NCBI GenBank assembly: GCA_031771865.1
Contig: JASISA010000032.1
Coordinates: 1 to 18,321 of the forward strand
Origin: Nothophaeocryptopus gaeumannii
Lineage: Eukaryota; Ascomycota; Dothideomycetes; Mycosphaerellales; Mycosphaerellaceae
Length of the DNA stretch: 18,321 bases
Direction: 5' to 3'
Shown here: positions 1-8,773 of the stretch, in pieces
How the letters are laid out: every line of letters starts with the position of its first letter
Position numbering within the stretch: position 1 is the stretch's first letter
Program-made: the position numbers and the translations under genes
The notes under the pieces: model-generated
Seen by the model: only the letters and a program-made list of their open reading frames with translations
The model's database searches: none
Told to the model about the DNA's origin: nothing

Positions 1-296
1 TATAAAGCTGGTCGCGGCAAACCCGCATCCGGAAGTGGGCGCCCCTCGATCGGGCGGCGCGAACCCCACGCCGCCTATAAGACCTCAGCCCTCTACCCAT
101 CCATCCATTTTGCTTGCACCCTTCTTTCCCAACATCCTGCGCCCACCCGCCGGCCCTCTGCGCGAACAGCGCACGCGCCTCGGTCGCCTTAGTCGGCTCC
201 TTTCGTCCGCATTCGTCGCATTCCCGCACGCGATCGGGATTGTCCACCTGTCGATGTCGCGCATCTTCCCATCTGTGAACCACTGCTACCCACAGT
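1..296 (+). promoter_or_regulatory. Probable promoter and 5' leader of the gene starting at 297
   Basis: The stretch is more GC-rich than most of the window and contains a pyrimidine-rich tract at about 90-165, including three tandem CCAT units at 97-108. A TATA-like CTATAAGA lies at 75-82. CT-rich leaders ahead of the start codon are common in filamentous fungi. The ATG at 297 has an A at -3, which fits a good eukaryotic start context. The open stretch at 35-352 begins with GTG and has low-complexity Pro/Arg composition, so I do not regard it as coding. Assignment is by composition and position only. Confidence 0.3.
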
Positions 297-955
297 ATGA
301 GCAGCCGCGCGACCACTTCCCACGTCGACCGACCTGCTCGCTACGGTGCTGAAGAAGATGGCCAAGAGGATCCAACAGTTGCGCTGACGCGTGATGAGGA
401 CGGCCCTGCAGACCGGACACGCCGCGCCTCGACAGCATCCTTCGACCGCGAGCATGCCCCGCTCACAGAAGGCCGCCCACCAGCTATGCACAATACGTGT
501 TGGCGTCTGCACCGAGCTACGCTATGCGCGGTACCTCTCCTGAGGGTGGCTAAGCTCGAGTGCATATGAGCTGAGCAAATGGTGCGACAACGCGCGGTGT
601 TGGCTATTGACACTCGGCCAATTGGGATTACGGCGCACCAGATCGCGGCCGAGTTTCCTGGTCGGCAGGTCGTCCGTGGAATACGACCGATCAGTGCAAT
701 CTTTCCACGTGGCTGGCGGCGGAGTATGCAAAGGACATTCCGGTCCGACAGTTCCAATTAGAGGCCAGCTACTACGGCGAGGCGACACGGGCGACTGCTG
801 ACGATCTCGATCCAGCCTGCGGCACGCTTGGCGTGTCTCATCCATGCTGCCTGAAGGCCTTTCACAGGTCTTTCATAGTCTCCTTTGCTCTACCAGCGCC
901 GGTTAGCGGCGTTAGCGACACTTCGAGCGCCAAGCGCGCGGATGGCGATCGTTGA
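297..955 (+). pseudogene. Frame-broken coding stretch of unknown family
   Basis: An ATG at 297 opens a 90-codon frame rich in Asp, Glu, Arg and Thr (starts MSSRATTSHVDRPARYG). From about 480 to 840, protein-like sequence moves between frames: one frame has ELRYARYLS, another YELSKWCDNARCWL near 565-610, and a third WLAAEYAKDIPVRQFQLEA from about 709 onward, ending at a stop at 953-955. The pieces are acidic/aromatic in a way that looks like one globular protein interrupted by small indels. I do not recognise the family. A retroelement gag was considered, but no zinc knuckle, protease or reverse transcriptase is seen. It may be the 5' part of the chromodomain gene downstream, or a separate gene. 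Confidence 0.35.
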
Positions 956-1197
956 GTAGTAGGAATTCGCGGTAATGCCTGGGCACGACTTCCACGGCAA
1001 AGCTGTGCCGGGACCGAACATGCACCGGTGCGGGAGGGTTGTGGCGCTCGTCTGACCACCAGGATCAGTTATAAGTTGTGGTCTCGTCGCCGTCCGAGTC
1101 TTCCCCAGCAGGTCTCGACGGCGTTTTCGTCTTTGAAGTTTTCACGATGGAGGATGCTTAAGTCCTTCTCCCCAGCATTCCCACTCAGCTCGACAAT

Positions 1198-1826
1198 ATG
1201 ATTGTCTACTCCGGGCCGCCATCTATCAAACGGAAGAAGCATAGTCCCAAGACACTAGAGCCTATGCCAGTATTTGACGCCTGGTTGCACAATCAAGAAC
1301 AGTGACAGCATTTGCCGGCAGTAAGACATGCCACGGATCTACTAATGACGAAGGTATGCATGCGCATAGGACGTAGCTCGAAAGATAGCGACGCGTGAGC
1401 TGACACCTTTGAGTACAGAATGCGATGGTACGGGTCCAGCGTCCGACGCGCGAAGTCTCATACGGTCGATCAAAAGGATAGTAGTCGGCTATCGCAGGCG
1501 TATTTCCCTGCGGACAACGTCTTGTTGAACACCTCGATGCCTTCGCAGACCTCAGGTTTATGCCCGAGCTTCCATTGTGTGGGACGGTACAAGCAAGCGC
1601 GGACAACAACGTCGAAACCGCTCCCGCTCAGCTCCTTCCAGTCTGCAGTGTTCCCACTCCTACGTCAGGTTCCACCGGCCAAGCTCCAGTCAGTCACTGC
1701 GTATCAGGTGCTGGTCGTGACCGTGGCAGGCCCGAATATCCAGGTCGGCTACAGCATCATTTGAAGGAAACAAGTCTCGTTGCCCAGCGTTTGGTGTTGG
1801 TACTAAGTCAGGGCTCACCGCACTAG
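1198..1826 (+). other. Unrecognised open stretches between the 297 region and the chromodomain region
   Basis: Two frames are open here. One begins at ATG 1198 (MIVYSGPPSIKRKKHSPKTL), stops shortly after FDAWLHNQEQ, and reopens at ATG 1420 for 114 codons in the same frame. The other begins at ATG 1560 and runs 88 codons in the frame used by the chromodomain. The composition (Ser, Thr, Pro, Lys) is compatible with a disordered linker of a nuclear protein, but there is no motif. They could be internal parts of a frame-broken gene spanning 297 to about 3300, or chance open frames. No intron borders could be fixed. Confidence 0.2.
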
Positions 1827-1988
1827 AAAGTCCACCGTGCACAACTCTTGGCACCGTACCTTCGACACAGCCCGAGGCAGATCAGCCGCAAAGGTCGTGC
1901 GGCGCATTCGAAGAACTGGCTCTAGGAGATGATGGTAGCACGCATATACGGTAAGCTCAGCATTGCACCTTCCTAATAACAATTCTCC

Positions 1989-2981
1989 TTGCTGAATTGG
2001 ACTAACAGACCACGCAGAGATGCGGCTAACGCGAGAGATACGCTACATGGCTTGACTGCGCATGATCGCGAAGGTCTGAAAGAGCAGCGCAATCACTCGA
2101 CCGATCAGCTTTCACGGGCCAATACCGAGCAAACAACCGTCGAACCAGGTGCAGCACGACGAGGTGTGCCCACAGAGAGCACGCGGTCGACAGCAGTGAT
2201 GACGACATCATTCCCTGGATACCACGACGGCGACGCGGTCGACCAATGCAGAACGGTCGGCCAAGCATACAGGCTGTGGCCCAGATGTGTAAACGGCTGC
2301 GAAGCTTGTCTTCGGGAGAGTAGTACCTACCAGCAGGATGCAAGGGCACCAAAACGTGGCAAATATGGACCTACCCGAGCATTAGTGGTCGAAAGGAGAA
2401 AGAGTCCGTGCTCGCAAGCCTCGCATGAAAGCGAGAATGCAGTGAAGAAGTGCGTTGTAGCGGAAAACTGTCATCTGAGGAGCTCGTGCTGCGACCAATA
2501 CGGAATGGCTTTCGATGAGACGGTTCGTGGAGCACATTTTAAGGACTATACAGTAAGCGAACATATCGCTATTTGGGCTTCACACAATGCTGACGAGGTT
2601 GATAGGCGTCCAAGCATCCTCAACCCTAGAAGCCCGCACGCAAGCCTCGAAAGCGCCGCGAAAGACGGCCGAGAGTTCTTTGGTCCCATCACCTCCACGC
2701 ACGTGCCTATCCCAAGGCGAAGTCTGCTATGCTACTAGTACGACGTCTGTGTCTGCCAGCAGGATGACGCTGTCTCACATCCGACTGCCGGAAGCGCGGA
2801 CCAGCCTATTTGGGCGGTCGATCGCATCCTGCGCAGTATGCGCAAACATGGCAAGGTCTTCTATAAGGTGAGCTGGAAGCCTACGTGGGAGCCTGCAGAG
2901 AGCGTAAGGCTCCGCCGAAGTAGCTATAGCGGAATTTCACGCAAGAGGCTGTTGTTGAAGAGCGCGAATGTCGTAGGCTAG
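1989..2981 (+). CDS. Chromodomain protein, C-terminal part with an in-frame stop
   Basis: A 249-codon stretch is open from 1989 (TTG; first in-frame ATG at 2199) to a TAG at 2736-2738. The same frame then continues without change to a second stop at 2979-2981. In this continuation, 2811-2906 encodes a chromodomain-like segment: WAVDRILRSMRKHGKVFYKV, then SWKPTWEPAESV. The pattern (aromatic-x-V-x-x-I-L, a basic turn, K-V-x-W-K, T-W-E-P-x-x-x-V) is that of histone-methyl-lysine-binding chromodomains. The loop usually found between WK and TWEP is shorter here. The region before it is Ser/Pro/Lys-rich when adjacent frames are read. Chromodomains occur in heterochromatin proteins and at the C-terminus of Ty3/gypsy chromovirus integrases; no integrase or reverse transcriptase is visible nearby, so a host chromatin-type protein or a retroelement remnant are both open. 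The TAG could be real, an indel effect, or lie in an intron. Confidence 0.5.
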
Positions 2982-3140
2982 CCTCGCAGAACCCAGTGTG
3001 CGAGATTTCTTTTTCTAGATTGATCAAGAGCCAGGCATGATCATGTGCTGCGCGCTCGTGGCATGTCGTTAATGGGCGGGAATAGGAGTAAAGAACATAC
3101 AAAGTGAAAGCGACAAAGAGCGGGAAATGACACAAACTAA

Positions 3141-3308
3141 TGTAAGCGACGCAAAGCGAAAAGCGACGAAAGGCACAAGCGGGACGCAGCAGCGCAGAAG
3201 GACCAGAATGCAATTGGACGCTGTGTCGTCGGTAAGGCACCTGGTCCATTGAGGCCAGTGTGCTTATGGAAAGGCGCCATCGGACGATGGCTAGAAGCAT
3301 TGATGTAG
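3141..3308 (+). other. Basic Lys/Arg-rich open stretch after the chromodomain
   Basis: In the same frame as the chromodomain, 3141-3308 is open and begins CKRRKAKSDERHKRDAAAQK, then becomes more hydrophobic before a TAG. Highly basic helical tails after a chromodomain are common in fungal chromatin proteins, so this may be the C-terminal tail of the upstream gene. Several stops lie between 2982 and 3141, so continuity would need frame repair or an intron. On the minus strand the same DNA is open but gives Ser/Cys/Leu-rich sequence without motifs. Confidence 0.25.
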
Positions 3309-4781
3309 GACATTCCAACACGATGTAATACACACCTCACTCGATGAATTTATGCGCTCGGCTAGGAGCATCATTCCGCCCTAGAAGTGCTCCCATCTAC
3401 CTCAAAGAAAGGCAGCTGCATATAAGACGACTCCAAAGTCTATCTCGACACGAGCTCCATACCATTGCACTGCATCACTACAGACATCCTTGATTCGTTA
3501 CGAAGATGGCGGACCCTATCTGAAGGTCTCGATTCAGGACGCGGACTGGAGCCAGCAAGTCCTTAGTGTCACTCGTCGTCCATACCGAGGGCCGTTGGGA
3601 GCATTTCGCCCCTAAGCAACAACCATGTCACGCAGTTTCTTTCCATCTCGGGCGGTGATCGATCTATCCAGATCAACATGTCACGCAGCGGACGACGATA
3701 TTAATGGACGTCTGGAAATGATCAGTAGAGATTATCCAGCTACAGCGACACGCTCATTGGTCGTCAAATCAGCCTCCCGGCAGGACGTTTTAGTGTAAGG
3801 ATGTACACGATCTTATCGTTGGAGGCCGAGACGCAGGCTTCTCGTGGCCTAAAGGACTTCTGCTTCGCGGATAGTGGGATGGGTTGTCGTTACTGGTAGT
3901 AAGACATTGCTCGCTATTCCAACATTACCTATTGTCCTAACACGCTTCAGCATAACCTGATCTTCCTCTACGAATCGCGACAATTCGTTCCATCCGGGCT
4001 CCGCGTTAAGCGTGTTCGGAGTTCCTGTCCTACCTCTACAGGACGGTAAACGTGCAGCCACGCACGACACGCATCATTCCTGAACATTCGAACATCCGAG
4101 AATTCAGCACGCTGCGGACCAGCTTTGGTCAGCTGCTCACAGCTGCCACTGTCCAAGCTACAGCTCTTCATGGAGCTTCAGGCCTTCTCGGTTATGTTGT
4201 CCAAAATCTCCACAATCAGGCAGAACTGGAACACGACTCCTGTACGTCAAGCAGAAGTTCACCGATTGCGAAGCGGAATAGACCTGGAAAACCAAGACGT
4301 GCTCGAACGGCTCCGGAGCCCAGGCCTGGCCCATCACGGCGGCCTTGCGGAGGCGGGCATCATAGCTGAGTCATCAACAGGTCTGCACCCGCTAGTGGCA
4401 CAAAGAGCTGAAGAGGAGGATGGTGACACTCTCGCCAGGCTGCCCCTGCCTTGATATTAATTGCCATTCGATAACGTGTCGTAGTCCAAATGAATACATA
4501 CGCCATCTAGGAACTATGAGGAAAAACTGTGCCTCTTCTTTATTTCTCCAACCTCGATTGCTGCTATTTTCACCACATAGCGATGTTGTTGCATCTCCCG
4601 CGTCATGTTCTCGAACTCGTCTCCGCCGGCGTCTACGAGAGTTCGCTTTCTCCTCCTCAGTCGGCCTCGATAATCGTAAGCGCTTGTTCTTGACTTCGGC
4701 GAAAGGAGCAAGACTTACCAATAGTATCGGACATAGTTGACCGCGAGCTCTTGCCAGCACTGAGCTTGTATGATTCCGAAG
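3309..4781. other. No recognised gene; several unassigned open stretches
   Basis: On the plus strand around 3500-3800, protein-like text alternates between frames: IRYEDGGPYLKVSIQDADW in one, FLSISGGDRSIQINMSRSG in another, each broken by stops within about 100 codons. From 4125 to 4454 a plus frame opened by TTG is free of stops for 109 codons, and 4420-4740 has a further overlapping one. On the minus strand 4514-4711 reads as a charged, helix-like segment ending in VVKIAAIEVGEIKKR. None matches a family I know. This could be a decayed or frame-broken gene, and I cannot give its strand. Confidence 0.2.
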
Positions 4782-5391
4782 CTAATAGTGAGCATCGCGT
4801 AGGACTGCTTCTTCGAGGCTGTAGTGGAACTGAAGGTCTATTTCGTTATCGCCAATACCTAGGCGAAGGGTCGCAATCTCCGCGGTCCTTGATAGTAACC
4901 CGCACCCAGTCAAGAAGGCAGATATAGTTGTCGCCAAATATAAGGTTGCGCAGTGCGATATCTCCATGATTGAATGAGGAGTTTCTGTAAGCGTGACCTA
5001 GAGAGGACCATAGTATGAATCTTTGAACAACTGGTCCAGGAGTCGTGGAAGTAAAGCTATGAATGTGCTTCACGATCTTGACGATATTGCTTATTTCCGC
5101 TTCGTTCACAGCTCTCTTTTTGTCGCCGTCGATGAACTCCATTACTAGATAGTCGATATCTTCGGAATGGAAGTACGCGTAGACAGCGGGTACTCTGCAC
5201 AGCTCGGCATTAAGGATATCGTATGCATGCAACTGGTTGTAGGCTTCTGCTACTATTACCCTGCCAAACTTGATGGCCAATTTTCCAACTCGTATAATCT
5301 CCAATCTACCCGTCTTGTACACTGTGTTACGATTAGTCTCGCAGCATGCTGCGATAATTTGTTGTGCAGTGAGTGAAGGATATGATGCCAT
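4782..5391 (-). CDS. APH/protein-kinase-like phosphotransferase
   Basis: This is a small fungal member of the aminoglycoside-phosphotransferase/choline-kinase-like fold, which transfers ATP gamma-phosphate to a small molecule; the substrate is unknown. The frame starts at ATG 5391 (MASYPSLTAQQIIAACCETN) and is open for 181 codons. Landmarks in order: ATP-lysine motif VGKLAIKFG near residues 35-43; hinge YLVMEFIDGDKK near 82-93; catalytic loop NHGDIALRN (HxDxxxxN) near 140-148; metal-binding LLDW near 158-161. Directly after LLDW (about 4903-4906) the reading jumps frame, and a short tail EIATLRLGIGDNEIDLQF in another frame ends at 4782. So a small indel, probably two, breaks the last quarter. 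About 200 aa total is short for the family, but all catalytic residues are present. There is no signal peptide, so it is likely cytosolic. Confidence 0.75.
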
Positions 5392-5618
5392 GCTGTAGAA
5401 GAGTAAGGCACGGAGAGGACACGCACCTAACGCAGGGCTAGTTGCGATGTGTAAGCTGGAGGCGGGAAGCTCCGCTGCCTGCTGCTTATCCGAGAGTCTT
5501 AGTTCGCAAGGATTGCTATCATGAAACGCTGCAACCGAGCATAGCTAACGCCATAATTGTTCTAAGCCTTATTTGTTAAAATGTACATCCCGTCGGCAAC
5601 ATATAGTGCATGGCCATG

Positions 5619-6475
5619 TCAAAAGACTAATACGTTAGAATGATGGCGTTTGGGCCCAAAAGCGGAGTCAATGATATCCGCCACTGTCGAGGCTACATCG
5701 CCTTTGATGAACCAATCCTCGAGGCTCATGAAATGCTCGTTAGCTTCCCAGGTTGAAGTGGCCACTCCGTGCGCCCCTTTGCTCTCGATCAGAAATGTAC
5801 TCTGCGGCTGGAAAGACACGACTGGAAGTGCCGATTACTAGCATTAGATCTACACGTAGCAGGTCGTCGACAGCCATCAACGCGATCTATTAGATTCAGC
5901 GGTAGCGGCTGCTCCCCAAACCAGACGACGCCTGGCCGTAGAAGGCCTTTGCGACACTGCGGACAGTGCGGAGTTCATGAATCGATGCAGCAGGCAGTGG
6001 ATATTCGGGTCTGAAAGTTCATCTGGCAAGCGGTAGGGCAGGTGTCAGATAACGTGTCGTTACGCACATTTGAAAGTGCATGTCGAATCGAAGCATTTTG
6101 CAAGTAGTGAACCATGTATCGGGGCCAACTTGATGCTGTCGTGACCAGCTCGCTCTGACAATCCTGTTCAGTTGTAATTAGTTGGAGCGAAAATAGTCAA
6201 AATCGTGAGGAAGGGCCATACCATCGATATTCTGAGTGATCGCAAGGAAATTCTCTTTCATGTCCGCCAGCTTTGCGAGTGCACGATGTCCACCGTTAGG
6301 GTCTGCATTGATAGCCCGTCGCCTCCTGTCCTCATAGAATTGCCACACGAGCAGCAAGATCTCCACGAAAAGTCGGAATGCCGGAGGAAGCAGACAGGCC
6401 TGCACCACTCAGGGCCAACGTAAATTCAGAGGTACGCAATAGTTGGATCAGGCCACAGGTTGACGATGTTGACAT
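5619..6475 (-). pseudogene. Sirtuin (SIR2-family NAD-dependent deacylase), frame-broken
   Basis: Sirtuins remove acyl groups from lysine using NAD. ATG 6475 (MSTSSTCGLIQLL) is the first ATG before the NAD-binding motif ALSGAGLSASSGIPTFRG (about 6430-6375). Then follow, in shifting frames: LVWQFYEDRRRRA, the ribose-binding TQNIDG (about 6212-6232), the catalytic His in IHGSL (about 6105-6120), a Cys cluster CTFKC, the zinc pair CPQC (5954-5965), GLLRPGVVWFGE just after, LVIGTSS (about 5824-5841), and a C-terminal tail with EDWFIKGDVASTVADII before the stop at 5619. The layout matches fungal SIR5-like class sirtuins of roughly 290 aa. Oddities: at least four frame changes, and the stretch of about 20-25 residues normally following FRG (with GGLWR) is missing. 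All catalytic and zinc residues can still be read. The APH-like gene lies about 230 bp downstream on the same strand. Confidence 0.75.
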
Positions 6476-6656
6476 GTCGCTCTTGCCGTGTCTACTGTTA
6501 CCATTCTGGTCAGCACTTTCCACCTTCGTAGTGTGCAGTCATGTTGAGTCCTTGCACGGCATTAATTTGCCTGCGGATACTGTGACATCCTAGCCAACAT
6601 GAGGGAAAAGGTGGCGTCTGGGCTCTTCGAACACGGCTGGTTAAGTTTAACAGCCC

Positions 6657-7014
6657 TCAGGCTCCTCCGAGCCGGGTTAGAATCCGCCCATTGGGCGCGG
6701 AAATACGGAAGACCACGGCTGGCACGTGATTGCAAACGCGCTTGTCTGTGATGGAACCATAAGTGGTAATTGTGTCCACGGGCACTTGTGATGCATATTG
6801 CTGTCTTCACCGTGCGAACAATTAAGACCGACGCCAGTAGACAACCTACGTTTCGTGGCTGAAATGCGTGAATTCAAATATCGCTTACGCTTGTCAGGTG
6901 ATTAAATGGGCCGCAAGGCAGATATCTATCTAATCGCTCCACTTTGATTAAAGCGTCGATAGTCAGAGCTGGCAGAAAGTTATGCACGTAATAGGTAGCA
7001 AACCTAGGCCCGCT
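6657..7014 (-). pseudogene. Possible C-terminal fragment of a class V aminotransferase (cysteine desulfurase-like)
   Basis: Reading the minus strand, two separated stretches resemble the C-terminal half of PLP-dependent class V aminotransferases. SGPRFATYYVHNFLPAL with GPFNHLTSV fits the 'GPH-x-x-x-YV' and '-x-NH/YE-x-x-x' region. VDTITTYGSITDKRV followed by VPAVVFRISA fits the 'v-x-iYG-x-x-x-x-x-RVPtvsF' strand that begins the small domain. The frame ends with TRLGGA at a TGA at 6657-6659. The N-terminal part with the PLP lysine is absent, because the Dcr2-like gene occupies that space. If correct, this is a gene remnant between sirtuin and phosphatase. The match is by pattern only and weak. 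Confidence 0.3.
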
Positions 7015-7037
7015 TGAACTTCGTCACGCGTTAAGTA

Positions 7038-8698
7038 TCAGATTTGGACGCCTATAGGAATTCCTCCGATAAGCAGTCTCGTACACTTAGATGCGCTCGG
7101 GATCGTTTGCGTTAGGTCGATCGCTTGTCCATTGTTAATAAGCAACTGCTCGTCCACTCTCTCCATGGCATACTCTACCCGTTTCCAGGTCTTCCAGGCT
7201 TCCAGCATTTTGTTTCGAGTTCCCAAACCCGTACTCGTCGATAATAACGAATTTTGCCGTATGAGCAATATGCCCCGAATCCACAAGCACCGCCATAGCA
7301 GAGCCAGGACCATACTGTACAGGCGCATCGCCACCGTGCGGCGGACGTGAGGTAGCAATGCGCAAAGTCGTTCACGTGATCGTGCCCACAGCCCAGAGCT
7401 ACTTATGCCTTCTTGGACCAAAGCACAGAAGTGTGTATTCGCTTGAGCCTCGGAAGGTTCCCTCGATGGCCACTATGTAGACGCAACGTGATGGTCTCAA
7501 ATTCGGGAAGAGGTATGTGTTGAAAAACAAGAGACAGGATGATGCTGAACGCAGTTCTCTGCTCGATCGAGTATTTCGCAGTGCTTTGCTGGTGTTCGTG
7601 AACCAATCTGTTGGCTTTGTTGTATAGGGTGATAGTCCGGGATTGCGTGTCGACCTCACTGACAATGAATCTAAAAGTAGAGGATCGATGATGAACCGTG
7701 GAAGGGTTTGGGCCAGAACCTGAAGTACGCTCGCATAGACTGTAGGGCAGGTCCCGAAGGATCATCATCTGTGCTCTGCCTGCGTTACAGTAAGCACGCA
7801 TATCGTCTGCAGGCAAAGATGATGCTTACGCGATGATGCATACCCCTTCACTGTCGTGGTTTAAATACGGCTGCGAACGGAATTGCACGCTCGATGATAG
7901 GAGCAGTCACCTTGAAGAGAGCTGTTTGGCTATCGGAAACATCGTGATGTAACTGATCACCAGTAAAGACCACAAGATCAGGTTTCTCATTGTCCAGGTG
8001 CTTGCCAACAAAATCTACTGTCCTTGGATCCGCTTCGCTTTCTGGAAGATCGTTTCCATCTGCATCTATGGCATCGTTGCACACACCCACGCCAGTGACC
8101 ATGTGCGTATCAGATATCTGAAGAATCTTGAACCTGCCATCCTTTCCGGTTCTCAAAGTCGCCGGCCGCACTGGAGTCGGGTCGGCTCTGCCGTAGAGGA
8201 CAGATATTCTCGCAGCCGGTATTGCCGAGCGGCCCGTTCAATCGAATTGGCGAGCGCATCAGAGCCCACTTTGGCCGTGGGTCGACAGCATCTTTCCCGA
8301 ACAGAACGTTCACTGCCGTTATGAACTGGTGAATCTCGCCAGAGAACACTCTTCTCCGCAGCCAGATTCCGCCAGGTCGACTCTCCCACAGACGGCCCGG
8401 GCTAGACTCTGGGCACAGCTCAGCAACTCTGATATCGGTCACTAGTAGGTCATCGGCTGCAAGCTCTTCCTCGTCCACAAGCGCTACGTAAAGCCATGCG
8501 CGCCGACGTGACTTGTGTAGATGCAGTTCCTTCTCGATGCGGTGCCAAACTCGCGAATGTGGTTGATGGGCGAGGAGGTAGAATCGGGGCAGAAATCGAG
8601 GCAGAGAATGACACGGTCCAGATCTGCACGACCGGGCGGGCAAGAGACGTTTTTCATTGAGAGGAATGTATATTGCGGGTCGAGCAATCTTTCGGCAT
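7038..8698 (-). pseudogene. Dcr2-like metallophosphatase (calcineurin-like phosphoesterase), frame-broken
   Basis: The fungal Dcr2 family are metal-dependent phosphatases with an N-terminal beta-rich domain. Segments read in family order across frames: INHIREFGT and WHRIEKELHLHKS; VALVDEEELAADDLLVTDIR; WESRPGGIWLRRRVFSGEIH; VLFGKDAVDPRPKWAL; first metal motif FKILQISDTHMVTGVGVCND (about 8130-8070); LVVFTGDQLHHD (second metal motif, GDQ); ERAIPFAAVF, then NHDSEG (about 7845-7862) with the preceding Gly lost to a frame change; LPYSLCERTSGSGPNP; DWFTNTSKALRNTR; HIPLPEF; GCGHDHVNDF (about 7364-7390); and YGGACGFGAYCSYGKIRYYR with VRVWELET. The last part ends at 7038. Total span of about 550 codons equals the normal family length, so the gene is complete but split by several 1-2 nt changes. 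The start is uncertain: ATGs at 8698 and 8657 are candidates. Confidence 0.8.
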
Positions 8699-8773
8699 GC
8701 GATAGTCAAGAAGATTTGATGCCCAGCGAAAGAATACAGCTATAGCATGCCTTATGTCGATTATCTGTCGCTT

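Noticed and set aside
35..352. 105-codon plus-strand open frame
   Set aside because: It starts at GTG, is low-complexity Pro/Arg/Ser in GC-rich DNA, and fits promoter/leader better than coding.
297..3308. Chromovirus (Ty3/gypsy) retrotransposon
   Set aside because: A chromodomain is present, but no reverse transcriptase, RNase H, integrase, zinc knuckle or long terminal repeat was seen; too little for a retroelement call.
7998..8324. 108-codon plus-strand open frame
   Set aside because: Antisense shadow of the phosphatase metal-binding region.
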